Shown here: piece by piece, positions 42,089 to 50,829 of the stretch
How the letters are laid out: each line of letters begins with the position of its first letter
How positions within the stretch are numbered: position 1 is the first letter of the stretch
Source: Mesorhizobium sp. YM1C-6-2
GTDB taxonomy: Bacteria > Pseudomonadota > Alphaproteobacteria > Rhizobiales > Rhizobiaceae
Reading direction: 5' to 3'
Assembly: GCF_003666685.1 (NCBI RefSeq)
Contig: NZ_RCIZ01000005.1
Location: forward strand, 186,001 to 250,000
DNA length: 64,000 nt
The notes under the pieces: generated by a model
The model's database searches: none
Told to the model about the DNA's origin: nothing
Seen by the model: only the letters and a program-made list of their open reading frames with translations
Position numbers and translations under genes: made by a program

Positions 42089-42388
42089 CTAGCGGCCCGA
42101 GCCGGAGGCGCGGATGCATTTGCGCACCCGGCAGTTCAGCGTGTCGGCGGCCGGGACGCTGCGCAGTTCGGCCCGTTGGCTCGAACTGCAGAAGGTACGG
42201 TCGCGCACATAGCGGTCGAAAAGCACGAGCGAGGGATTGCCGGGTGCGGGATAGCGCAGGATCGCCTGGCCGTCATTGAGTGCCGCCTGCACGCGGGCGC
42301 AGCTCATCGAACTGCTCTGGTAGCGCTCGATGGCCGAGGCCTCGCCAGACAGCACCAGCGCCGCAATGAGGATCGCAAGCCGCCGCAT
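42089..42388 (-). CDS. Small secreted Cys-containing protein, paralogue A
   Basis: 99 residues with a Sec signal peptide (RRLAILIAALVLSGEASA). The mature part has the pattern RYQSSSMSCARVQAALN, LFDRYVRDRTFC and LNCRVRKC: four cysteines that could form two disulfides in the periplasm. It shares this pattern with the next gene, so the two are tandem duplicates. Function unknown. ATG at 42388. Confidence 0.78.
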   Translation of the reverse strand: MRRLAILIAALVLSGEASAIERYQSSSMSCARVQAALNDGQAILRYPAPGNPSLVLFDRYVRDRTFCSSSQRAELRSVPAADTLNCRVRKCIRASGSGR

Positions 42389-42522
42389 CGGATATCCCCT
42401 CGCGGCCTTTCCCCGCATGCCGGAGCCTGCCGCAACGTCATGTTAGCAAAGGCAGGTGCAGCGCCGGCATGACAATGTCGTGAGGCGATTCGCCGGCCTC
42501 GAATCACATGAGGCGACGAAAC

Positions 42523-42870
42523 TCAGCGATAGTCGAAGAACTGGATGTCCTCGCAGCGATAGACCGGGCAGGACGGCGTGTCGGAAGCCGGGATAGAGGC
42601 CCTGTCGGTCGTCTGGCCGCCCGGGCAGAAGAGCCGGTTCTTGACGTAGCGATCGTAGAGCGGCAGGCCGGTTCTCGGCGACCGGTACTTCATGATGGCC
42701 GCACCGTCGCGGTCTATGGTCGCCTGGATCTTGGAACAGGTCATCGAGGTGGAGGTGTAGCGGCTGATCGCCTGGGCGTCGGCCGCCGGCAAGGAAAGAC
42801 AGGCGGCCAGACCGAGCAGAAAGAACTTCCCGGCACCGATCTTCGACGGTTTCCCTGCAGCGCACGGCAT
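42523..42870 (-). CDS. Small secreted Cys-containing protein, paralogue B
   Basis: 115 residues with a signal peptide (FFLLGLAACLSLPAADAQA). The mature part repeats the architecture of paralogue A: RYTSTSMTCSKIQATID, LYDRYVKNRLFC and SCPVYRCEDIQFF, with the same four-Cys spacing. It lies upstream of A on the same strand and close to the island border. Family function unknown to me. ATG at 42870. Confidence 0.8.
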   Translation of the reverse strand: MPCAAGKPSKIGAGKFFLLGLAACLSLPAADAQAISRYTSTSMTCSKIQATIDRDGAAIMKYRSPRTGLPLYDRYVKNRLFCPGGQTTDRASIPASDTPSCPVYRCEDIQFFDYR

Positions 42871-42978
42871 GGTGATGTCCTCCCCCGGATAGCGCCATCC
42901 TGAACCTGCTTCAGGCTCCGCGCAAGGAGGGTCGTGGCAGCGTATGCCGCAACTGCGGAGGTTTCCACGAAGTGGGAG

Positions 42979-43030
42979 AAATGGCGCGAGTGACGGGGCT
43001 CGAACCCGCGACCTCCGGCGTGACAGGCCG
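42979..43030. repeat. attL: 52-bp copy of the tRNA-Asp 3' end
   Basis: Identical over 52 bases to 63557-63608, covering the last 49 bases of tRNA-Asp (anticodon loop to CCA). This is the duplicated core left by integration into the 3' half of a tRNA. It marks the left border of the island. Confidence 0.93.
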
Positions 43031-43057
43031 CAAGATCATCCTTATTTTTCAATGAAA

Positions 43058-43068
43058 GTTTCAACTTT
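43058..43068 (-). repeat. Putative integrase arm site L1
   Basis: AAAGTTGAAAC on the minus strand, one of four exact copies placed within about 130 bases of the island ends. Confidence 0.6.
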
Positions 43069-43099
43069 TGAATCCTGCGAACGTGCTCCAGGAATCCCT

Positions 43100-43110
43100 A
43101 AAGTTGAAAC
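43100..43110 (+). repeat. Putative integrase arm site L2
   Basis: AAAGTTGAAAC on the plus strand; inverted relative to L1, 31 bases between. The 43111-43259 stretch before the AIPR stop shows nothing else. Confidence 0.6.
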
Positions 43111-43259
43111 TGCGGAAGCCGGTCTTAGATCCTCGTCCGCCAAAGCTGCCGCTCAGTCAGGCCACGAGCGTACTATTTTCAACCCGCCGTGGAAAGTGTA
43201 CTGCCACAAGGGCGCTGGCGCCCATGCACGAGGCAAAGGCTCAGCGTCAACACCCCGAT

Positions 43260-45314
43260 TTATATGATGCCTTCCTGTTGCGCTTTGCCCAGAATCTCGA
43301 TCAAAACGGCGCTCTGCCGCTCGGTCGGAATCCTCGCGGGCATCTGTGCCGCGATCTGGAGGACGCCGACTTCCTTGGGTGTCAGCAGCCGGCGGCTGGA
43401 ACCTTCGCGGAGGATCGCCGACCACTGAGCGGGTGGCACCTCGAAGACCTGCCGCTGCACCTCGATCCCGTTGTCGATCTTCTGCGTCTGTCGTGCGGTC
43501 TTTGCCTCGTGACGATTGTCCTCGGCTGACGCAAGTCCGGTCCAGAAAGCCTCGGGCAAGAGCTCCGCGATGTTGTCGGCCTGGTCCAGCAGCCGCGTCC
43601 AGCAGCCCTCCCGCTTGCACCATTCGGAGATGTTCGAGATGCCCTGCGGCGGCCGGATGATGTCCTCGTTGATGGCGGTGGCGATAGTGACAAGCGCTTC
43701 GGACAGAACTACGTCAACTGCCTGAGCGGCCCAGATGCGCTGATAGTCGACGCTGACCTTCCGACGCTTCGTGATCTCGCCTAGCATGGATAGCGTGTAG
43801 GCCACGATGTTCGCGCGGTAGCCACCATTGTACCAGGGCTGCGACGAGACCAGCTTCTCGGTCGCTCGGAACAGGATGCCGCGGGCGATCGCCCGCCTGA
43901 AATACAGCTCGTTGAAGCCGTCGGACGACTTCTCCCATTCCTTCCCGATCCGCAGCGCGTAGCGGGCGAAGTTCTTCTGGCTGCCGAGATTCACCCACCT
44001 GGGATGATCGTCAAAGACGTTCTCGAACTTGGCGAGGTCCGTCTTCGTGAACATCTGCGTCTTCGGATACTCGGCACGGAACCGCTTCTGCTCGCCGGGG
44101 GTGAGCTTCGACTGCGCGTCCACATACTGGCCGCGCGCCCGCTCGTAGAACCACTTGGTCTCGCGCTGGGCTCCCTGCTGCGCCGGCGCCCAGACCCGAC
44201 GCGAGAATTCGGCTATGCGGACATGGAAGGGATGGTTGGAGAAGAAGTCGGCCGCGTTCACCCGGTTCTGCGTGTTGGCATATTCCGAAATACGGGGAAC
44301 GACCATCTCGCTCTGCTCGCTGTCGATCACCGACAGCTTCATCTGAACGAAGATGCCCGACAGGTCGGCCTTGTCGCGGCGCTGGGTATGGAAGAGTGAG
44401 GCGGTCGTCTGGCCCCCGTTTACGATCTGAAGGTCGGTCATGCGGACGATCTGAAGTCCGCTGTCGGTCATCCGCGTCTCGACCTCCTGCGCGGTAGCGG
44501 TGATGCCGTTGTTGTAGGCGAAGAACATCTGCGGCTCGTTGAGAATGGTCGCCCGGATGCCCTTGTTCACCTGCGCGCGGGCTTGGAGAAAGGTCCGGAC
44601 ATTCTGTTCCAGCAGCCGCGCGCTGTATCGGTCGTAGAGCGCCGCGAGGATCGTCGCCGGCATGACGATCAGATAGGAGTGATAGGAGTCCTCGCCGAGA
44701 TTGGCCGGAAGACAGGCGATGCCGTTTCCGAACAGCTCCACGAAATCGATATCGAGCGGTTCCTTGTGGCCGCGTGAGCTGCGCTGGCGCTGAAACCGCG
44801 CCATATCCCAGATGTGATAGGTCGCGCGGATGCCGCCAACCTCGCCGTCCAGAAAGGCTTGGAAGCGATCACTCAGGACCCGTTCCGAGGTCAGGTAGAA
44901 GTTGACATGGCGAAGCATCGACCTCCGGTCGGCTATTTGCCTGACCAGTCCGTATTCAGGGGTGGTCACATCGGGTTCGAGCGTCCCCTGAAGGCTCGCC
45001 TCGAAGAAATTAACGACACGCTTGAAGACGGTGTCCACGTCGGTGCGAGTGAGCGTCTCCAGCTCGCGGCGGCAGTCGAAGTCGGCGACGAAAATGTCGA
45101 GCGCGCCCTCGTCGTTGAACCAGTAGCCGTCGACCCGCATACCGCGTTGAGCACGGTAGTGGCAGTGTTCGAATCCCTCGATGAAACCAGTCTCGATCAA
45201 TTCGATGGAGACCGCCTCCATGAAGGCTTCCAACTGATAGGTGCTATTGGCCTCGGCATCAGCCAGCGTCTCCTGGCGGAAGTCGTGGAAGAACTCCTCT
45301 ACGGTCTGCTCCAT
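43260..45314 (-). CDS. AIPR domain protein (abortive-infection-type)
   Basis: 684 residues. The AIPR core is recognised by PQMFFAYNNGITATA and TDLQIVNGGQTTASLFHTQ in the middle of the chain. The N-terminal 120 residues contain MRVDGYWFNDEGALDIFVADF, which resembles a PD-(D/E)XK-like strand pair lacking the usual lysine, so any nuclease site there is degenerate (inference). Last gene of the nine-gene minus-strand block; its ATG shares one base with the stop of the DUF4420 gene (TAATG at 45314). AIPR proteins are found in phage-resistance and predicted R-M operons; the biochemistry is unknown. Confidence 0.88.
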   Translation of the reverse strand: MEQTVEEFFHDFRQETLADAEANSTYQLEAFMEAVSIELIETGFIEGFEHCHYRAQRGMRVDGYWFNDEGALDIFVADFDCRRELETLTRTDVDTVFKRVVNFFEASLQGTLEPDVTTPEYGLVRQIADRRSMLRHVNFYLTSERVLSDRFQAFLDGEVGGIRATYHIWDMARFQRQRSSRGHKEPLDIDFVELFGNGIACLPANLGEDSYHSYLIVMPATILAALYDRYSARLLEQNVRTFLQARAQVNKGIRATILNEPQMFFAYNNGITATAQEVETRMTDSGLQIVRMTDLQIVNGGQTTASLFHTQRRDKADLSGIFVQMKLSVIDSEQSEMVVPRISEYANTQNRVNAADFFSNHPFHVRIAEFSRRVWAPAQQGAQRETKWFYERARGQYVDAQSKLTPGEQKRFRAEYPKTQMFTKTDLAKFENVFDDHPRWVNLGSQKNFARYALRIGKEWEKSSDGFNELYFRRAIARGILFRATEKLVSSQPWYNGGYRANIVAYTLSMLGEITKRRKVSVDYQRIWAAQAVDVVLSEALVTIATAINEDIIRPPQGISNISEWCKREGCWTRLLDQADNIAELLPEAFWTGLASAEDNRHEAKTARQTQKIDNGIEVQRQVFEVPPAQWSAILREGSSRRLLTPKEVGVLQIAAQMPARIPTERQSAVLIEILGKAQQEGII

Positions 45315-46279
45315 TAGTTCCCCCCGAAAACTCTTCCGTTGTCGCATTCGTAAGGCGCAATGGCTTCCAGCCGGATATCGTAGGCGACACTGTCGATGCC
45401 GGTCGGCAATTGCGACCGCATGAGCCGCGGAAAGTGCTTAACAACGAGGTAGCTGCGCACATCGCTCACGACGAAGTGCGGCTGGTCATAGTCGGGCAGC
45501 GGTGCATAGCCGTGCGCGACCAGCTTGCGGTCTAACGCCTCGATGGCTTCCGCCTCGGCGAGCTGCATCTGCACCGCGGCGACGATCTCATTGAGGGACT
45601 GCGCTCCTGCCGCATCGGGCAGGCTACTCAGCCGGTAGATGCGCAGAAACAGTTCATCGTTGAGCGATTCGAGCTGATCCTCCGAGGAGATACGGACGGT
45701 GCTGCGCTCAGTGCCGGACAGCGATTTGATCTCGACCGCTGTGTTGCCGAAGATGAAATCCTGGTGGGATTTTTCCGGGCCTAGCCAGGCTTCGACGGCG
45801 GTGGCGGTCGATGGCTGGCGTTCGACCAGCTCTAGGAGAAAGGTGAGTTCGGCGAAGAGGCCGCGCACCTCCTCGGCTGACAGGTGCTGGCTGCGACCGG
45901 ACAGGAAGGTCTTCCAGCGCCGGATGTGCACCAGCGCGACTGCGAGCGAGCTAGCGGAATCGGTGGCGCGTTCCAGTGCAGATGCGAGGGTGCGGCAGAG
46001 GCTCTCAAAAAGATCGCGATCGACCTGTTTTTCAAGGGTGAGAACAAAGCGCTGCTGTCCCGGCTCGCCCCCGCGAAGATCGACGTCAATGCCATGCACC
46101 GTGACCATATTCTTCCGGAACTGGTGGGTGTGGTCGCCCTTAAGCTCAACAATGAACAGGCAGGCACCGGTCGTGTCGCGTCCCCAGAAGCAGGGCACGG
46201 CGGTTTCGCCGGAAACCTGACGGACGTTGAAATCCGCACCGGGCACCGCGATGTTATCCCACGGCGAGGACTCAGACAT
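45314..46279 (-). CDS. PD-(D/E)XK motif protein (DUF4420)
   Basis: 321-residue predicted nuclease. The active-site strand pair reads HQDFIFGNTAVEIKSLSG: D, then E-x-K. Following IRISSEDQLESLNDELFLRI-type sequence fits the DUF4420 family that accompanies Z1 and AIPR genes. It overlaps the Z1 stop by eight bases. In the predicted system it is the likely DNA-cutting component. ATG at 46279 is favoured over an upstream in-frame codon at 46312, which would lie deep inside the Z1 gene. Confidence 0.87.
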   Translation of the reverse strand: MSESSPWDNIAVPGADFNVRQVSGETAVPCFWGRDTTGACLFIVELKGDHTHQFRKNMVTVHGIDVDLRGGEPGQQRFVLTLEKQVDRDLFESLCRTLASALERATDSASSLAVALVHIRRWKTFLSGRSQHLSAEEVRGLFAELTFLLELVERQPSTATAVEAWLGPEKSHQDFIFGNTAVEIKSLSGTERSTVRISSEDQLESLNDELFLRIYRLSSLPDAAGAQSLNEIVAAVQMQLAEAEAIEALDRKLVAHGYAPLPDYDQPHFVVSDVRSYLVVKHFPRLMRSQLPTGIDSVAYDIRLEAIAPYECDNGRVFGGN

Positions 46280-48932
46280 CGTAATCTTCGTCCTCGTCCG
46301 GGTCATCTCCATAGCCCTGCATCTGCTGGAGCCAGACCTTGTTAACGACCACGTTGATGGTGGTCGAATAGTCTCCGTAGGGAAAGCTCATGCCGAAAGC
46401 GGCGATCGGCCCTACCACGGCTCCATCCCTAGGTTCGAGGCTGTGGATCATGAGGAGCGGCCTGTTCCGGACCATCCGGTAGTGCGTATCGGACAGCGCT
46501 CCGGTTCCGTCCTCGCCGACCGCCAGCGCTTCCGCCTCCGTGCGCTGCGCATCGTTGAGCCCGAGCTTTTCGTCGCCGCGGGAGGCGACACGATCCTTGT
46601 TCAGGCGCCAAGCGGTTCCGTTCGGCTGATCCTTGCCGACGACACGCACTTGGTTTCTCAGCGTAAACGGCCCGCTATCGCCCGGAGCGCCTCCGGGGGA
46701 GATGAGCAGGACGTCGGCAACCTGCCGCTTTTCCGCGATCCGTTCGAGATAGTTCACCACATCCGATTTGATGCCGGCGAACATTGAGTGCGTCTCGAAA
46801 CGGGTCAGGAAATCCTCGATCACCGCGATCGGGACGTCGCGGAAGATCAAGCCCTTACCTGTATCCTCCTCCGCGTGCCCACCGAAGCCGCCGCGCCAGA
46901 GTTCGGCTATAAGCTTGAAGTTCCGGGCATTCACCTCCGGATCAGTCGAGACGACGTAGCTCTCCCGCAACCGTCCGCTGAAGCTCTGTTCGACCGTGAC
47001 CTCTTGGCCGGACCGCATCTTGTTGGCGGCGGTGATCAGCAGGCTGTCCGGGTGCGAGCGGACATAGAGGCCGAAATCCTTCGGACTGAGGCCGTCGCGC
47101 CGCATCCGCTTGACCTGCTGGGTGAGTTCTTCGGCTGCGTCGGCGATATGGGAATACCAGTTAATGGAATCGCGCGAGAGATGGACACGGCAGAGATCCT
47201 CGAAGCCCGGCCGGTAGCCGAACCAGCGGCCCATCTGCATCAGCGTGTCGTACATCTTGGTATTGCGATACATATAGCTGACGGTCAGACCCTCGATCGT
47301 CAGGCCGCGTGACAGGCTGAGACCGCCGACGGCAATGGCAGTGAGGCCGACGCCCTCCTTCTCGTATCGGGTGTAGTCGAGCGCCTCGTCGCTCTTGCTG
47401 TTGATGACGTAGAGGTGGAGGTGATCGAACACGCCATTAAGCGCGGCCTTGACCTCAGGCCAAGTGAAGCCCGCATTGGCATATTCGGTATCGAACGCCG
47501 CCTTGAGCCCCTGCATGTACACGTTCGCCGAAGAGACCGATTCCGGCATCAGATAGTTGGTCCGGATCGCCTCCCTTATCCTCTTCTCGCGAAGGCTGAG
47601 GAAGTCGCGCACGGCCTGCTGCACCGGTACGAAGCGCGATACGTTGATCATCATCGAGCAGTGCTTGCCGGTCTGCCCGCGCAGGTTGCGGATGGCGCGC
47701 GCGACAATGAACTCGTCGAGGGCGCGGTAGAGGCTCGGCGGCAGCTCCGGGACGGGGTCGTCCCGCTTGTGCCTGTAAGGAAGGAAGTCCTCACAGTCGT
47801 CGATCGGTTTCACGATCGACTGGCTGGTCTCGTCGTCGAGGAACACCTTCTCTGCGCCGAAATAGGTGGTCGGCGCGTCGAGGCAGTAGATGAAGTCGCG
47901 TGGGAACAGCTCCTCGCGCACATCATCGTCATAGGCGTCGGGATTGATGAAGATGTTCGCGAATGGCGTCGCCGTGTATCCGACATAACAGGATTTCGCG
48001 AACAGCCCCAGGATGCGCCGGATCATGGCGTTCGTTCGGGTCGGGTCGAGATCCTCCTTGTTGGTGTTGATTGAGGCGTTGTCGGCCTCATCGTCGATCA
48101 ACAGCATCGGCACATCGGAAATCCGGTCGTCGCCCTCAGCGTTGAGCGCCTTCAGCCATTTGTGCAGTGCTGTAAGCGTCGTGACGTTCTTCTTGATGAT
48201 GAGGATGATCGGCTTGGAGAAATCGTTGATCTTCCAGCCGCTCTTTGCCGCGGTGTTCTTGTTAAAGTCCTCGTTGATGTTGGTGAGCGTCGCCGGATGC
48301 GGATAGCCAGGGTCGAGCCCGACACCGATGGAGCGTCGATCCTCCGGATCGCTGGACCGCCCGATGAACGCTTCGTCGATTCGTTCTTGTGTCTGCTTGC
48401 GCAGGTTGTTGTGAATGCCGGCGATGACGATGATGAACTTGTAGCCGGCGTCGGCCGCGCGGGCGATCAGGCCGGTATAGTTGGCGGTCTTGCCGGACTG
48501 GACGTGTCCGATGACCAGGCCGCGGCGGTTCCAAGTCGTGCCCTCGCTAAGCGGGTCTTGGAGATGCCCAAGGATACGGCCGGTCACGTCACTCAGCGAC
48601 TGCACCATCCGGGGCGGCCAGCCGTCCTTCAACAGGAAGTTCTCGTAGGCGCCGCCATAGGTCCAACTGATGTCCTCGCGCTTGCGGACCCACTGGTCGT
48701 CATGCTTTGCGGCGACGTCAACGAGCGAGACACCTGCGCCCATGCGCGTATCGACCGAGATCATCGCCTCGGTAATGATGTTGCGGAGGTCACCGGTGTA
48801 GCCGAAGATCGCGGCGATCTGCCCCGCCTTCTCCTCCACCTGTTCCCGCGTCGGCGTATCGGTCAGGTTGGCCAGACCCGAGATCAGCGCATTGGCAATA
48901 TTGCGTTCCTCGGTGATGATCGTGGCGGTCAT
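46272..48932 (-). CDS. Z1 domain ATPase
   Basis: 886 residues. P-loop GHVQSGKTANYTG near residue 140 and a DEAD-like Walker B LLIDDEADNASINT near residue 277 show a helicase-like NTPase; later blocks SLSRGLTIEGLTVSYMYRNT and DTLMQMGRWFGYRPGFEDLC resemble motifs V and VI of superfamily 2, followed by the Z1 domain. It is probably the DNA translocase or remodeller of the restriction-like system. ATGA overlap with the GHKL gene upstream. Confidence 0.9.
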   Translation of the reverse strand: MTATIITEERNIANALISGLANLTDTPTREQVEEKAGQIAAIFGYTGDLRNIITEAMISVDTRMGAGVSLVDVAAKHDDQWVRKREDISWTYGGAYENFLLKDGWPPRMVQSLSDVTGRILGHLQDPLSEGTTWNRRGLVIGHVQSGKTANYTGLIARAADAGYKFIIVIAGIHNNLRKQTQERIDEAFIGRSSDPEDRRSIGVGLDPGYPHPATLTNINEDFNKNTAAKSGWKINDFSKPIILIIKKNVTTLTALHKWLKALNAEGDDRISDVPMLLIDDEADNASINTNKEDLDPTRTNAMIRRILGLFAKSCYVGYTATPFANIFINPDAYDDDVREELFPRDFIYCLDAPTTYFGAEKVFLDDETSQSIVKPIDDCEDFLPYRHKRDDPVPELPPSLYRALDEFIVARAIRNLRGQTGKHCSMMINVSRFVPVQQAVRDFLSLREKRIREAIRTNYLMPESVSSANVYMQGLKAAFDTEYANAGFTWPEVKAALNGVFDHLHLYVINSKSDEALDYTRYEKEGVGLTAIAVGGLSLSRGLTIEGLTVSYMYRNTKMYDTLMQMGRWFGYRPGFEDLCRVHLSRDSINWYSHIADAAEELTQQVKRMRRDGLSPKDFGLYVRSHPDSLLITAANKMRSGQEVTVEQSFSGRLRESYVVSTDPEVNARNFKLIAELWRGGFGGHAEEDTGKGLIFRDVPIAVIEDFLTRFETHSMFAGIKSDVVNYLERIAEKRQVADVLLISPGGAPGDSGPFTLRNQVRVVGKDQPNGTAWRLNKDRVASRGDEKLGLNDAQRTEAEALAVGEDGTGALSDTHYRMVRNRPLLMIHSLEPRDGAVVGPIAAFGMSFPYGDYSTTINVVVNKVWLQQMQGYGDDPDEDEDYDV

Positions 48933-50407
48933 GCGAAAGCCTCTGCGATGAATTTCTCGGCAGCCTCGATCTGCCCGTCGAAGAGGCGCGTCGATCGCAC
49001 GATCTGGAGGAATGCCTGCGGGTCGCCCGGCCCGTCGCCGTAGAGCACCTGCTTCAGGCTTTTCAGCCGATCCAGCGTCTGCTCCCGGTCCACGGTCGTC
49101 TGGCTCACCTCGCGCGGATGCGTCGAATAGTCCGAGTAGATCATCTCAACCGGCAGGGCGGCGGCGATTGAATCGAGCAGCACGCGCAGCGAGGCGGCAT
49201 CGTCAGGGGACAGGCGGACGCCGAGAGAAGCGACGAGCGGGTGTTCCGCGTTGATGGCGAACCGGATACCGCCATGATCGGCGTAGCGTTCCCAGAGCGG
49301 AGCCTGATTCTCCTGGAACAGCTTCTGGCCGCGACCGCGATGGACGGTGACGCTGCGGGCGGTGATCTGGCTGATGATCTGCCGCAGGCGCTCGCGCACG
49401 CCGTGCGGCGGCCGGGCGCGCGACTTCTTGATGTCGATGGTCCAGGCTTCATCGAGACTGTTCGGGAAGTCGATCTGGACCCGCGCCAGCTTGGTCGCCT
49501 CGCCCTTGGGCACCAGCCGGAACCAGTCGCCCCAGGCCATCAGACGGCCGTTGCGGTAAACGTAGGCGCCCTGGTTCGAGATAAAGTCGCTGCGGTCCTG
49601 ATAGTAGTCGTACTCGGACGCCGACAGCCGGCTGTGGTGCGGCAGGATGTAGGGCTGCATCACGACCGGCACGTCGTCGATCCAGACCTTCTCCTCGCGG
49701 AGCATCTGCGTCGCCTCGTTCTTCCGGCAGAAGGGATCAAAGGCAGCGACCGGGTGGCCGTTGATGCGGATGGACAGCTTCCGCCGCCCCTTCACCTCGC
49801 CGGCGAGGAAGCGGTGGAAGACGAGCGACAGATGCCGTTCGACAACCGCCAGCTTCTCGTTGACGATCTCGTCCCGCTTCTGCCCGGTCTCGTCCTCGAA
49901 CAACCGATCGAGATCCCGCCAGATGACCAGTGTCCCGGTCTCGCCAAGCGTCTCGAAGAAGGGCTGTTCCGCGATCTCACCGGGCTCGAGAACAGAGATG
50001 AACCAGTCGTCGTCCTCCTCGATTCGGGCGAGGCTCCATTCGGCGCCGGCGCGTTCGCCTTTTACGGCACTTACCACGGTGAGTCGGCGGCACTGCGAGA
50101 ACGACGCGGTCTTGAGGCCGAGGCCGAAGCGCCCGAGGTCCTTCGGGCCTCGCTCCTTGCGTGGATCGGTGGCGCCGTGGCGCATCGCCGCGATCACCTC
50201 ATCCTCCGACATTCCGCGGCCGTTGTCGGCAATGACGAGCACCGGCGCGCTTCGGCTCATGTCGCAGAAGATCTGAATATCGGTCGCATCGGCCGAGATG
50301 CTGTTGTCGATCAGGTCGGCAACGGCGGTTTCGAGGGAATAGCCGAGATCGCGGAGGGAAGCCGTCAGACTGGCGGCGCTGGGAGGCAGATGATGCGACC
50401 GCGCCAT
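48929..50407 (-). CDS. GHKL/HSP90-like ATPase (MutL/MORC-like)
   Basis: 492 residues. GHKL ATP-binding motifs are complete: N-box ETAVADLIDNSISADATDI, G1 box VIADNGRGM and G2 FGLGLKTASFSQC. The region after about residue 250 is an S5-like transducer (KVWIDDVPVVMQPYILPHHS, VYRNGRLM). This is the MutL/MORC-related class reported in R-M operons rather than HtpG or a histidine kinase. It probably acts as an ATP-driven clamp. Start ATG shares one base with the vsr stop (TGATG). Confidence 0.9.
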   Translation of the reverse strand: MARSHHLPPSAASLTASLRDLGYSLETAVADLIDNSISADATDIQIFCDMSRSAPVLVIADNGRGMSEDEVIAAMRHGATDPRKERGPKDLGRFGLGLKTASFSQCRRLTVVSAVKGERAGAEWSLARIEEDDDWFISVLEPGEIAEQPFFETLGETGTLVIWRDLDRLFEDETGQKRDEIVNEKLAVVERHLSLVFHRFLAGEVKGRRKLSIRINGHPVAAFDPFCRKNEATQMLREEKVWIDDVPVVMQPYILPHHSRLSASEYDYYQDRSDFISNQGAYVYRNGRLMAWGDWFRLVPKGEATKLARVQIDFPNSLDEAWTIDIKKSRARPPHGVRERLRQIISQITARSVTVHRGRGQKLFQENQAPLWERYADHGGIRFAINAEHPLVASLGVRLSPDDAASLRVLLDSIAAALPVEMIYSDYSTHPREVSQTTVDREQTLDRLKSLKQVLYGDGPGDPQAFLQIVRSTRLFDGQIEAAEKFIAEAFA

Positions 50408-50829
50408 CAGCCGCCGCCCCGGAGTTCATTGGTGAGGCGGCGGACAACGCTTTCCGCGTCGGCCTTCAGCTTGCACTCCCACACGGTGAGGACGGTCCAG
50501 CCGGCAGCTTCGAGCGCGATCCGGTTGCGCGCGTCACGGCTGACATTGCCGTCGAACTTCTCCTGCCAGAATTCGCGGCGTGTAGTGGGAGTGGTCGCGT
50601 TCCGACAGCCAGGATGTCGGTGCCAGAAGCAGCCGTGCACGAAAATTGCCGTCCGGTATCTGGGCAGGACGACATCCGGCCGGCCGGGTAGCTGCCTCGC
50701 ATGAAGGCGGAAGCGGAAGCCGGCGCGGTGGAGCAGCGACCGCAGAAGCATCTCTGGGGCAGTGTCCCGCCCCCTGATCCGCGACATGTTCCAACTGCGC
50801 CGCTCGCTGGTGAGAGTGTCTGCCATCAT
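50407..50829 (-). CDS. vsr: Very short patch repair endonuclease
   Basis: 140 residues. Vsr nicks beside T:G mismatches that arise when 5-methylcytosine deaminates. Conserved blocks NMSRIRGRDTAPEMLLRSLL, PGRPDVVLPRYRTAIFVHGC, FWHRHPGC and ATTPTTRREFWQEKF hold the metal-binding Asp and catalytic His residues and the zinc-site Cys/His. ATGA overlap with the methyltransferase, the classic dcm-vsr pairing. Two adjacent ATGs exist (50829, 50826); the first gives the overlap. Confidence 0.95.
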   Translation of the reverse strand: MMADTLTSERRSWNMSRIRGRDTAPEMLLRSLLHRAGFRFRLHARQLPGRPDVVLPRYRTAIFVHGCFWHRHPGCRNATTPTTRREFWQEKFDGNVSRDARNRIALEAAGWTVLTVWECKLKADAESVVRRLTNELRGGG

